This document shows, in pieces, positions 1-5,762 of a stretch of DNA of 5,762 bases (the stretch's first letter is position 1; every line of letters begins with the position of its first letter). Position numbers and translations under genes: made by a program. Location: contig DLDA01000023.1 of NCBI GenBank assembly GCA_002480925.1, positions 1 to 5,762 on the forward strand, in the 5' to 3' direction. The stretch comes from Lachnospiraceae bacterium UBA7784. Its GTDB lineage: Bacteria > Bacillota > Clostridia > Lachnospirales > Lachnospiraceae. The notes beneath the pieces are model-generated. The model worked only from the letters and a program-made list of their open reading frames with translations. It made no database searches and was not told where the DNA came from.

Positions 1-500
1 GTATGATTAAGAAGGTCTATGTGCCGAAATACCTTTATCCGCTTTCAAATGTACTTTATAATTTCGTGATCTACCTGATTTCGCTAATAGTACTGATACC
101 GGTAATGATAGTTTCTCACCTTGGGCCGTCACTTAGGATGTGGAAGCTTATCCCGGCAATAGTGATGCTTCTTATCATAACAGTCGGTGTAGGCATGATC
201 CTGTCGGTACTCGATGTTTTCTTCCGCGATATAGAGTATCTGTGGAATGTGCTTCTGATGATAATCATGTACCTGTCGGCGATTTTCTATCCGGTAGAGC
301 GCATAGCAGAGCATCATCTGATGTGGCTTCTGCATCTGAATCCTCTTTACTGCATAATAGACCTGTTCAGAGGAGGCCTGATGCACTACAGCAATCCTTT
401 CTGGGAGTACGGATATCCGATGCTTTTCGGGCTGGTATGCTTTGTGATTGGATTTGTAGCAATGAAAAAGAAGCAGGACGAGTTTATTTTACATCTTTGA
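1..500 (+). CDS. ABC-2 type polysaccharide/teichoic acid export permease, C-terminal part (5' truncated by window edge)
   Basis: Membrane subunit of an ABC exporter that moves an undecaprenyl-linked cell-surface glycan (teichoic acid or O-antigen type) across the cytoplasmic membrane. The visible 165 residues are the C-terminal part; families of the TagG/Wzm type run to about 260-280 residues, so roughly the first 100 are missing. The ATG at position 3 is therefore probably internal, and the KKVYVPKYLYPLS stretch is the motif normally found mid-protein, just before the third or fourth membrane helix. Hydrophobic segments lie at about residues 15-37, 47-70, 80-97 and 134-152. The FFRDIEYLW motif near residue 73, followed by a segment ending SAIFYP, is characteristic of the ABC-2 permease fold. 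The protein ends in a short basic/charged tail. It is followed 13 nt later by the ATPase gene, so the two are co-transcribed. The substrate cannot be told from this fragment. Confidence 0.9.
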   Translation, partial: MIKKVYVPKYLYPLSNVLYNFVIYLISLIVLIPVMIVSHLGPSLRMWKLIPAIVMLLIITVGVGMILSVLDVFFRDIEYLWNVLLMIIMYLSAIFYPVERIAEHHLMWLLHLNPLYCIIDLFRGGLMHYSNPFWEYGYPMLFGLVCFVIGFVAMKKKQDEFILHL

Positions 501-513
501 TAGAGGAAAACCT

Positions 514-1578
514 ATGGAACCTACACTAGAGGTGTCTCATCTGGGGATGAAATTCAATCTGAGCCAGGAAATGCACGACACATTAAAAGACTATTTTATC
601 AACCTTTTCGCTCATCATCAGAAGATGAAAAAGGACGAGTTCTGGGCTCTTTCCGATGTGAGCTTCTCACTGTATCCCGGAGACAGGCTGGGAATACTTG
701 GGCTTAACGGTGCCGGGAAGTCCACTATTTTAAAAGCGATCGCCGGAGTATACCATCCGACCACAGGGACTGTCAGGAGAAAGGGAAAGCTTGCGCCCCT
801 GCTCGAGCTCGGAGCCGGTTTTGAGCCCCAGTATTCGGCAAGAGAAAATATTTACCTCTACGGCTCAATTCTTGGATATAAAAAGGAATTCATAGAATCG
901 AAGTTTGATGAGATAATAGACTTTGCAGAGCTCAGAGACTTCATAGAGGTTCCTGTCAAGAACTACTCATCAGGTATGAAGAGTCGTCTGGGATTTGCGA
1001 TCTGCACGGCAGTAAATCCTGATATACTGATCCTTGACGAGGTGCTCTCAGTCGGAGACAAGAAGTTCCGCAGGAAATCAGAAGACAAGATAATGAGCAT
1101 GTTTGACGGAAACGTCACAGTGCTTTTCGTCTCACACTCGTTGGAACAGGTTCGCCGCATATGCAACAAGGCCATGATATTAGATCACGGCCATCTGAAA
1201 TGCTTCGGGGATATAAATGATATAGCTCCTATATATGAGCAGATGACCCAGGAGGATCCTGAGGAGATAGCCAAGCGCGAGGAGCAGGCCAGAAAGAACA
1301 GGGCAAAGAAGCTTCGTGCAGCCAGAGCTACCAAGGCGCGGGATATAATAAGGATGACAAATAACCTTGACCTTACAGATGAGGCGGCAATGGCAGCCCT
1401 TGATATACCGAAGAATAAGTATCAGATCTATCTTGATGTAATAAAGGAGATAGAGGAAAAGGAAGGCCTTCTTACAAAGGAGCAGGCCATGAAGCAGGCA
1501 GCAGCCGAGGAGGATGCCATCGAGCGGGACGCAACATTCCCGTCAGAGGAGGAGCAGCAGGCAGGCGGGGATGAGTGA
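514..1578 (+). CDS. ABC transporter ATP-binding protein, polysaccharide/teichoic acid exporter (TagH/Wzt-like)
   Basis: ATPase subunit (354 aa) that powers export of a lipid-linked surface polysaccharide with the permease encoded just upstream. Visible motifs are Walker A GLNGAGKST (residues 63-71), the LGAGF stretch at 99-103 followed by a GREN-like AREN (109-112) typical of the TagH/Wzt/RfbE branch, signature SSGM (152-155), Walker B ILILDE (171-176) with E176 as catalytic base, and the switch histidine H208 in VSHS. The nucleotide-binding domain ends near residue 240. Residues about 245-354 form a highly charged, probably helical extension rich in Glu, Lys, Arg and Ala, ending in an acidic tail. 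It does not look like the beta-sandwich glycan-binding domain of Wzt or an obvious extracellular domain of TagH. The ATG start is set by AGAGGA at 502-507 and the 13-nt gap to the permease stop. Structured repeat element A begins at the base after the TGA stop. The exact glycan is unknown. Confidence 0.95.
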   Translation: MEPTLEVSHLGMKFNLSQEMHDTLKDYFINLFAHHQKMKKDEFWALSDVSFSLYPGDRLGILGLNGAGKSTILKAIAGVYHPTTGTVRRKGKLAPLLELGAGFEPQYSARENIYLYGSILGYKKEFIESKFDEIIDFAELRDFIEVPVKNYSSGMKSRLGFAICTAVNPDILILDEVLSVGDKKFRRKSEDKIMSMFDGNVTVLFVSHSLEQVRRICNKAMILDHGHLKCFGDINDIAPIYEQMTQEDPEEIAKREEQARKNRAKKLRAARATKARDIIRMTNNLDLTDEAAMAALDIPKNKYQIYLDVIKEIEEKEGLLTKEQAMKQAAAEEDAIERDATFPSEEEQQAGGDE

Positions 1579-1812
1579 GGCCGAAAGCACAGAGACAAGA
1601 ACGAGCGTAAGCGAAGTTCGAGTCCTGTGCGAGGCCGTTCTGTGAGATTAGCGAAAGCAAGCCATAGGCGCAGCTTGAGCTTAGCGAGCAGAACTTCATT
1701 GTAGGCGAGAGCAAGCCGTAGGCGCAGCTCAAGCCACAAGCGAGGCCGCTGTCTGAGATTAGCGAGAACGAGTCGAAGACGAAGTTCGAGCTTAACGAAG
1801 ACAGCTTCCTTG
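1579..1812 (+). repeat. Structured modular repeat, element A (GA-rich strand is +)
   Basis: Noncoding repeat directly after the ABC ATPase stop codon. It holds a 58-nt type-1 module (1579-1636): outer stem GGCC 1579-1582 with 1633-1636, GCACAG 1587-1592 with CTGTGC 1625-1630, GAC 1594-1596 with GTC 1622-1624, GAAC 1599-1602 with GTTC 1616-1619, and a GC-closed GTAA tetraloop at 1607-1610. A 58-nt type-2 module follows (1637-1694): GTTCTG 1637-1642 with CAGAAC 1689-1694, inside it AGC/GCT and AAGC/GCTT. Then comes a shorter hairpin at 1699-1739 (TTGT with ACAA, GGC with GCC), a GCGAGGCC remnant of a type-1 3' end (1740-1747), and another 58-nt type-2 module (1748-1805) closed by GCTGTC with GACAGC. 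Modules end in CTTCATTG or CTTCCTTG. It looks like a duplicated type-1/type-2 pair with one module partly lost. Function is unknown: a 3'-UTR RNA structure or a mobile hairpin repeat. Confidence 0.85.
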
Positions 1813-1816
1813 ACAG

Positions 1817-1942
1817 GAGGTTAGAGGTGAGAGGTTAGAAAAATTAGGGTATAGGGATTAGGGTATAGTTAATACCTGTTATTTCTACTAAAACCTCACT
1901 CCTCGAACCTCGCACCTCAGACCTCACACCTCGGACCTCGGA
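1817..1942. repeat. Heptanucleotide-periodic tract D1 (GAGGNNN ... CCTCNNN), 18 in-phase heptads
   Basis: A 126-nt tract in which a 7-nt period holds in one phase throughout. It begins with three GAGGTNA heptads (1817, 1824, 1831), passes through TAGGGNN heptads (from 1845; ATTAGGGTATAG recurs at 1843 and 1857), and ends with seven CCTCNNN heptads from 1894 to 1942. The two ends are complementary: 1817-1836 against 1892-1911 pairs at 17 of 20 positions, giving a long imperfect hairpin with a 55-nt apical region that contains a smaller GGTAT/ATACC inverted repeat. No T-tract follows, so it is not a canonical intrinsic terminator. It sits between oppositely oriented elements A and B. A related tract follows fusA. 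Confidence 0.8.
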
Positions 1943-1955
1943 CCTTGTTCCAAGG
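1943..1955. other. Short hairpin CCTTG-TTC-CAAGG at the D1/B junction
   Basis: A perfect 5-bp stem with a 3-nt loop joins the end of the heptad tract to the tail of element B. Its right arm is part of the complement of the conserved CTTCCTTG tail of the structured repeat. It may simply be the result of the two repeats meeting. Confidence 0.4.
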
Positions 1956-2073
1956 AAGTTCTTTTCGCTAAATTCGAGCTTCGCCTATGGCTCGCTCTCA
2001 TTAATCTCAAAGAACGGCTTCGTTTCGGATTCGAGCTACGCTTACGCTCGCTCTCATCTCGAAACTTTCAGCC
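1951..2073 (-). repeat. Structured modular repeat, element B (GA-rich strand is -): canonical single unit
   Basis: Inverted relative to A and the simplest copy: one 58-nt type-1 module (2073-2016 on the minus strand) directly followed by one 58-nt type-2 module (2015-1958) and the CTTCCTTG tail (1958-1951). On the minus strand the type-1 helices are GGCT/AGCC, GTTTCG/CGAAAC, GAT/ATC and GAGC/GCTC around a GTAA loop. Each is paired, though most differ in sequence from those in A. The type-2 module is closed by GTTCTT/AAGAAC and contains AAT/ATT, GAGC/GCTC and GCC-ATA-GGC. The 5' end of the unit lies two bases from the -35 box of the rpsL promoter. As the purine-rich GA internal steps are on the minus strand, an RNA form would have to be transcribed leftward. 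Confidence 0.85.
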
Positions 2074-2075
2074 TC

Positions 2076-2104
2076 TTGACATCCCTACCACAACGTGCTA
2101 TGAT
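2076..2104 (+). promoter_or_regulatory. Sigma-A promoter of the rpsL-rpsG(-fusA) unit
   Basis: Perfect -35 TTGACA (2076-2081), 17-nt spacer, extended -10 TG at 2096-2097 followed by TATGAT (2099-2104). Transcription should start near 2111, giving a leader of about 41 nt. It is placed immediately after element B, so str transcription here starts independently of the exporter genes upstream. Confidence 0.85.
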
Positions 2105-2127
2105 ATGAAAGCTTGCGTAATTCGCAA
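2100..2127 (-). promoter_or_regulatory. Candidate divergent promoter reading leftward into element B
   Basis: On the minus strand TTGCGA (2127-2122) and TATCAT (2105-2100) are separated by 16 nt, and the -10 overlaps the forward -10 of the rpsL promoter almost symmetrically. A transcript would start near 2093 and enter element B in its GA-rich orientation about 20 nt later. Both boxes are imperfect, so this is a weak inference. Confidence 0.3.
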
Positions 2128-2135
2128 AATTTTTT
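2113..2135 (+). promoter_or_regulatory. Small hairpin plus T-run in the rpsL leader
   Basis: TTGCG (2113-2117) pairs with CGCAA (2123-2127) around a 5-nt loop, followed by AA and six Ts (2130-2135), just before the ribosome binding site. It lies at the predicted 5' end of the rpsL transcript. The stem is only 5 bp, so it could be a weak attenuator, a 5'-end stabiliser, or chance. Confidence 0.3.
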
Positions 2136-2151
2136 ACAGGAGGTGAAATAA

Positions 2152-2565
2152 ATGCCAACATTTAACCAGTTAGTGAGAAAGGGCAGACAGACATCGTTCA
2201 AGAAGTCAACAGCCCCTGCACTTCAGCACGGCTTCAATTCTCTGAAGAAGCGTCCTACAGACACAGCTTCACCGCAGAAGCGTGGTGTGTGCACAGCCGT
2301 AAAGACTGCCACTCCTAAGAAGCCTAACTCAGCAATGAGAAAGATTGCCAGAGTTCGTCTTTCAAACGGAATCGAGGTTACATCCTATATTCCTGGTGAG
2401 GGACACAACCTTCAGGAGCACTCTGTTGTATTAGTTCGTGGCGGACGTGTCAAGGACCTTCCGGGTACCAGATACCATATCATCCGTGGAACTCTTGATA
2501 CTGCCGGTGTTGCTGACAGAAAGCAGGCTCGTTCAAAGTATGGTGCAAAGCGCCCTAAGAAGTAA
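2152..2565 (+). CDS. rpsL: 30S ribosomal protein S12
   Basis: S12 (137 aa) sits at the decoding centre of the 30S subunit and governs translational accuracy. It is conserved end to end: start [12 protein letters not shown], the PKKPNSA loop at 55-61, GEGHNLQEH at 82-90, GGRVKDLPG at 97-105 and the basic C-terminus KYGAKRPKK. Like other Firmicutes forms it has a longer N-terminal part (around residues 25-40) than the 124-aa E. coli protein. K56, K57 and K101, which match the E. coli lysines where streptomycin-resistance changes arise, are all unmutated, as is D102, the residue methylthiolated by RimO in some bacteria. A streptomycin-sensitive allele is therefore expected. The ATG is fixed by a near-perfect AGGAGGTGA (2138-2146). 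It is the first gene of the str unit. Unusually, neither rpoC nor an L7Ae-like gene lies upstream. Confidence 0.99.
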   Translation: MPTFNQLVRKGRQTSFKKSTAPALQHGFNSLKKRPTDTASPQKRGVCTAVKTATPKKPNSAMRKIARVRLSNGIEVTSYIPGEGHNLQEHSVVLVRGGRVKDLPGTRYHIIRGTLDTAGVADRKQARSKYGAKRPKK

Positions 2566-3220
<655 letters not shown>

Positions 3221-3222
<2 letters not shown>

Positions 3223-3450
3223 CCGAAAGCATAGAGATGAAGACGAGCGATAGCGAAGTCTGAATCCTATGCGAGGTCGTTCTGTGAGATTAGCGAGAGC
3301 AAGCCGTAGGCGCAGCTTGAGCTTAGCGAGCAGAACTTCATTGTTAGCGAGAACGAGTCGAAGACGAAGTTCGAGCTTAACGAAGACAGCTTCCTTGTTA
3401 ATGAAAGCAAGCGTAGGCGAAGCTCGAATTTAGCGAAGAGAACTTCCTTA
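3221..3450 (+). repeat. Structured modular repeat, element C (GA-rich strand is +), between rpsG and fusA
   Basis: This fills most of the 260-nt rpsG-fusA gap and lies in the sense orientation of the str transcript. The type-1 module (3221-3278, 58 nt) has GACC/GGTC, GCATAG/CTATGC, GAT/ATC and AGAC/GTCT around a GATA loop. The type-2 module (3279-3336, 58 nt) is closed by GTTCTG/CAGAAC. Then come two cores lacking one outer strand: 3344-3379 (AGC/GCT, GAAC/GTTC, GTC-GAA-GAC), followed by an orphan GACAGC at 3385-3390, and 3398-3433 (AAT/ATT, AAGC/GCTC with one mismatch), followed by an orphan GAGAAC at 3438-3443. CTTCATTG, CTTCCTTG and CTTCCTTA mark module ends. Compared with A, the short third hairpin and the GCTGTC strand are missing, as if deleted by recombination. 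No T-rich terminator is seen, so read-through into fusA is expected. Confidence 0.85.
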
Positions 3451-3482
3451 TTAGACTGGCTTGTATTTTATTAGGAGAAAAA

Positions 3483-5600
3483 ATGGCTACAAGAGAATAC
3501 CCACTGGAAAGGACCAGGAACATCGGTATCATGGCTCATATCGATGCAGGAAAGACCACTCTTACAGAGCGTATCCTGTATTATACCGGTGTAAATTACA
3601 AAATCGGTGAGACCTACGAGGGAACATCCACAATGGACTGGATGGACCAGGAGAGAGAAAGAGGAATCACCATTACCTCTGCGGCGACGACCTGTCACTG
3701 GACAGAGGAGGATCACGCAAAGCCGAAGAAGGGCGCCCTTGAGCATCGTATCAATATCATCGATACTCCGGGACACGTAGACTTCACAGTAGAGGTTGAG
3801 CGTTCTCTTCGAGTACTCGACGGATCAGTCGGAGTATTCGACGCAAAGGGAGGCGTTGAGCCTCAGTCAGAGAACGTATGGCGTCAGGCTGACACCTATA
3901 ACGTTCCTCGTATGGCTTTCGTAAACAAGATGGATATCCTTGGTGCTGATTTCTTTAACACAGTATCAGAGATCCATACAAAGCTCGGAAAGAACCCTGT
4001 AGTAGTAGAACTTCCTATCGGAAAAGAGGACTACTTCAAGGGAATCATCGATCTTTTCGAGATGGAATCATACATCTACAATGATGCCACAGGAACAGAC
4101 ATCACCATCGGTGAGATTCCCGATGATATGAAGGATGAGGCAGCCGAGTGGCACACCAAGCTCGTAGAGCAGATCTGTGATCTTGATGATGACCTGATGG
4201 AGAAGTACCTTGAGGGTACAGAGCCTTCCGTCGATGAGATGAAGAAGGTTCTTCGTCGTGCTACTATCGCCAATGATGCTGTGCCTGTATTCTGCGGTTC
4301 TGCACATCAGAACAAGGGAATCCAGAAGCTCCTTGACGGTGTCATCGAGTACATGCCTTCACCTGTAGATGTACCGGATATCACCGGAACAGACTTAGAC
4401 GGCAACGAGGTGACAAGAAAGTCATCTGACAGTGAGCCGTTCTCAGCTCTTGCATTCAAGATCATGACAGATCCGTTCGTAGGAAAGCTTGCATTCATCC
4501 GTGTTTATTCAGGAACATGTAAGGCAGGCTCTTACGTACTCAATGCAACAAAGGATAAGAAGGAGCGTGTAGGACGTCTTCTTCAGATGCATGCTGATAA
4601 GAGAAAGGAGATCGACGAGGTCTTTTCAGGAGATATCGCAGCAGCAGTAGGATTAAAGGAGACAGGAACAGGTGATACTATCTGCGATGAGCAGCATCCG
4701 GTTATCCTTGAGTCCATGGAATTCCCTGATCCTGTTATCGAGCTCGCTATCGAGCCGAAGACAAAGGAAGGTCAGCAGAAGCTGGGAGATGCTCTTTCAA
4801 AGCTTGCTGAGGAGGATCCTACATTCAGAGCGCATACAAACGAAGAGACAGGTCAGACAATCATAGCTGGAATGGGTGAGCTCCATCTCGAGATCATCGT
4901 TGACCGTCTCCAGAGAGAGTTCAACGTAGAGGCAAACGTAGGTGAGCCTCAGGTTGCTTACAAGGAGACCTTCACAAAGCCTGTCGATCAGGAATACAAG
5001 TATGCAAAGCAGTCCGGTGGTCGTGGACAGTACGGACATTGTAAGATCAAGTTCGAGCCACTCGATGCCAACACAGAGGAGAATCTCGTATTCGAGAACG
5101 CCGTTGTCGGCGGAGCTATTCCAAAGGAATATATTCCGGCTATCGGAGACGGTGTTGCTGAGGCAGAGAAGGCTGGTATACTTGCAGGATATCCTGTTGT
5201 CGGAGTAAAGGCTACTGTATACGACGGTTCATATCATGAGGTCGATTCCTCAGAGATGGCCTTCCATATCGCAGGAAGCATGTGCTTCAAGGAAGCCATG
5301 AAGAAGTCTTCACCTGTTATCCTCGAGCCTATCATGAAGGTTGAGGTCACAATGCCTGAGGAGTACATGGGTGACGTTATCGGAGATGTAAACTCCAGAC
5401 GTGGCCGTGTCGAGGGAATGGACGATGTAGGCGGAAACGGAAAGATGGTAAAGGCTTTCGTTCCTCTTGCAGAGATGTTCGGATATTCAACAGCTCTTCG
5501 TTCAATGACTCAGGGACGTGGAAATTACTCCATGTTCTTCGATCACTATGATCCGGTTCCAAAGAACGTACAGGAGAAGCTGTTAAACGATAAGAAGTAA
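3483..5600 (+). CDS. fusA: Translation elongation factor G
   Basis: EF-G (705 aa) is the cytoplasmic GTPase that drives tRNA-mRNA translocation and, with RRF, ribosome recycling. The G domain shows G1 AHIDAGKTT (18-26), switch I with [12 protein letters not shown] (59-70), G3 DTPGHVDF (94-101), NKMD (148-151) and GSA (272-274). Domains II-V follow in order. Domain IV carries SGGRGQYGH (511-519) and the decoding-end loop with H585 in [11 protein letters not shown] 16-residue stretch between W73 and I90 is longer than in B. subtilis; I recall similar insertions in Lachnospiraceae EF-G, and E. coli has a shorter one. The ATG is set by AGGAG (3473-3477), 5 nt upstream. Placement after rpsG and before tuf supports the canonical housekeeping EF-G, not a paralogue or a TetM-type protection protein. 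The upstream gap holds element C, and a heptad inverted repeat begins at the base after the TAA stop. Confidence 0.99.
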   Translation: MATREYPLERTRNIGIMAHIDAGKTTLTERILYYTGVNYKIGETYEGTSTMDWMDQERERGITITSAATTCHWTEEDHAKPKKGALEHRINIIDTPGHVDFTVEVERSLRVLDGSVGVFDAKGGVEPQSENVWRQADTYNVPRMAFVNKMDILGADFFNTVSEIHTKLGKNPVVVELPIGKEDYFKGIIDLFEMESYIYNDATGTDITIGEIPDDMKDEAAEWHTKLVEQICDLDDDLMEKYLEGTEPSVDEMKKVLRRATIANDAVPVFCGSAHQNKGIQKLLDGVIEYMPSPVDVPDITGTDLDGNEVTRKSSDSEPFSALAFKIMTDPFVGKLAFIRVYSGTCKAGSYVLNATKDKKERVGRLLQMHADKRKEIDEVFSGDIAAAVGLKETGTGDTICDEQHPVILESMEFPDPVIELAIEPKTKEGQQKLGDALSKLAEEDPTFRAHTNEETGQTIIAGMGELHLEIIVDRLQREFNVEANVGEPQVAYKETFTKPVDQEYKYAKQSGGRGQYGHCKIKFEPLDANTEENLVFENAVVGGAIPKEYIPAIGDGVAEAEKAGILAGYPVVGVKATVYDGSYHEVDSSEMAFHIAGSMCFKEAMKKSSPVILEPIMKVEVTMPEEYMGDVIGDVNSRRGRVEGMDDVGGNGKMVKAFVPLAEMFGYSTALRSMTQGRGNYSMFFDHYDPVPKNVQEKLLNDKK

Positions 5601-5670
5601 AGGTTAGAGGTTAGAGATAAGAGGTCAGAAGTGAGAGATCCTCAGACCTCGCACCTCAGACCTCGCACCT
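5601..5670. repeat. Heptanucleotide-periodic inverted repeat D2 after fusA
   Basis: This starts at the base after the fusA stop. The purine half has G-rich heptads at 5607, 5614, 5621, 5628 and 5635. The pyrimidine half has CCTCNNN heptads at 5640, 5647, 5654 and 5661. The halves fold into an imperfect hairpin: AGGT 5601-5604 with ACCT 5667-5670, GAGGT 5607-5611 with ACCTC 5660-5664, GAG 5614-5616 with CTC 5655-5657, and GAGGTC 5621-5626 with GACCTC 5645-5650, separated by small symmetric internal loops. It is related to the tract at 1817-1942. No T-run follows, so it is at best an atypical terminator or an RNA-stabilising hairpin; otherwise it is a dispersed repeat. Confidence 0.75.
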
Positions 5671-5675
5671 TCCAC

Positions 5676-5704
5676 TTGCAAACCCAAATAAAACTTGCTA
5701 TAAT
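5676..5704 (+). promoter_or_regulatory. Sigma-A promoter of tuf
   Basis: -35 TTGCAA (5676-5681), 17-nt spacer, extended -10 TG (5696-5697) and a consensus TATAAT (5699-5704). The layout is the same as in the rpsL promoter. Start of transcription is expected near 5711, giving a leader of about 33 nt. It would let tuf be transcribed independently of, and more strongly than, the upstream str genes. Confidence 0.85.
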
Positions 5705-5743
5705 AAAACATAGCGTACAAATTTTCCATAGGAGGAATAAACA

Positions 5744-5762
5744 ATGGCAAAAGAGCATTTTG
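5744..5762 (+). CDS. tuf: Translation elongation factor Tu, first six codons (3' truncated by window edge)
   Basis: Only MAKEHF is visible, which agrees with the start of bacterial EF-Tu (MAK-x-x-F). The call rests on this N-terminus, the strong AGGAGG site at 5730-5735 eight nt before the ATG, a strong promoter of its own, and the position directly after fusA, where tuf stands in the str operon. EF-Tu is the GTPase that delivers aminoacyl-tRNA to the ribosome. Whether a second tuf copy exists cannot be known from this window. Confidence 0.88.

Noticed and set aside
140..529. 129-codon plus-strand frame overlapping the permease
   Set aside because: It is out of frame with the permease, which has clear membrane segments and family motifs; the translation of this frame is unlike any family and overlaps the ATPase start.
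1579..1636. Kink-turn (GAAA opposite GA next to stems)
   Set aside because: A consensus k-turn needs a 3-nt bulge followed by GA on the long strand, five nt in all; here the long side has four nt, GAAA. Tandem G-A steps are a better description.
1428..1739. Minus-strand open frames of 86-103 codons across element A and the ATPase end
   Set aside because: They run through repeat DNA and antisense to a real gene, with low-complexity Leu/Arg/Ser-rich translations and no supporting ribosome binding site. Repeats of this composition lack stops on the minus strand by chance.
1796..1816. Intrinsic terminator at the end of element A (stem followed by CTTCCTTG)
   Set aside because: The tail is pyrimidine-rich but has no uninterrupted T-run, and the same tail occurs inside element C within an operon expected to be read through.
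1843..1868. TTAGGG motifs resembling a telomere repeat
   Set aside because: There are only two exact units, in a bacterial chromosome setting, and they fit the 7-nt period of the surrounding tract, whereas telomeric repeats have a 6-nt period.
1817..1942. CRISPR array
   Set aside because: The repeats are heptads with 3-nt variable parts; there are no 25-40 nt repeats with unique spacers and no cas genes.

Overview
This window is the str ribosomal operon region of a Gram-positive Clostridia-type bacterium, most likely of the Lachnospiraceae. The evidence is the gene order rpsL-rpsG-fusA-tuf, strong AGGAGG-type ribosome binding sites, sigma-A promoters with extended -10 boxes, S12 and S7 of Firmicutes-like length and sequence, and an EF-G insertion just before the DTPGH motif that I recall from Lachnospiraceae EF-G. 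The genus cannot be fixed from the window alone.

Layout. From 1 to 1578 lie the end of an ABC-2 permease and a complete ABC ATPase, a two-gene cell-surface polysaccharide (teichoic acid / O-antigen type) exporter. From 1579 to 2075 there is no gene; the stretch is almost entirely repeat DNA: structured element A (+ strand), a heptanucleotide-periodic tract, and structured element B (- strand). A strong promoter (2076-2104) then drives rpsL (2152-2565) and rpsG (start corrected to GTG 2752, ending 3222). A 260-bp gap filled by structured element C leads to fusA (3483-5600). A second heptanucleotide inverted repeat follows the fusA stop directly, and after it a separate promoter (5676-5704) drives tuf, of which only six codons are in the window.

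The genes work as two units. The exporter pair moves an assembled glycan across the membrane. rpsL, rpsG, fusA and tuf supply the decoding-centre protein, the 30S head protein and the two elongation GTPases. The str genes are spaced far more loosely than usual (about 140-260 bp gaps), and two of the three gaps, plus the region upstream of rpsL, are occupied by the repeats.

The notable find is a family of modular structured repeats. Three type-1 modules (in A, B and C) are each exactly 58 nt and keep the same four-helix fold although the helix sequences differ, with compensatory changes in all four helices. A second type of module is also exactly 58 nt. Element B is a clean single type-1 + type-2 unit of 116 nt plus a CTTCCTTG tail, while A and C are duplicated or rearranged versions. 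Helices are separated by GA/GA steps able to form tandem sheared G-A pairs, which points to a structured RNA or hairpin element. I do not recognise it as a named family. Its function is unknown.
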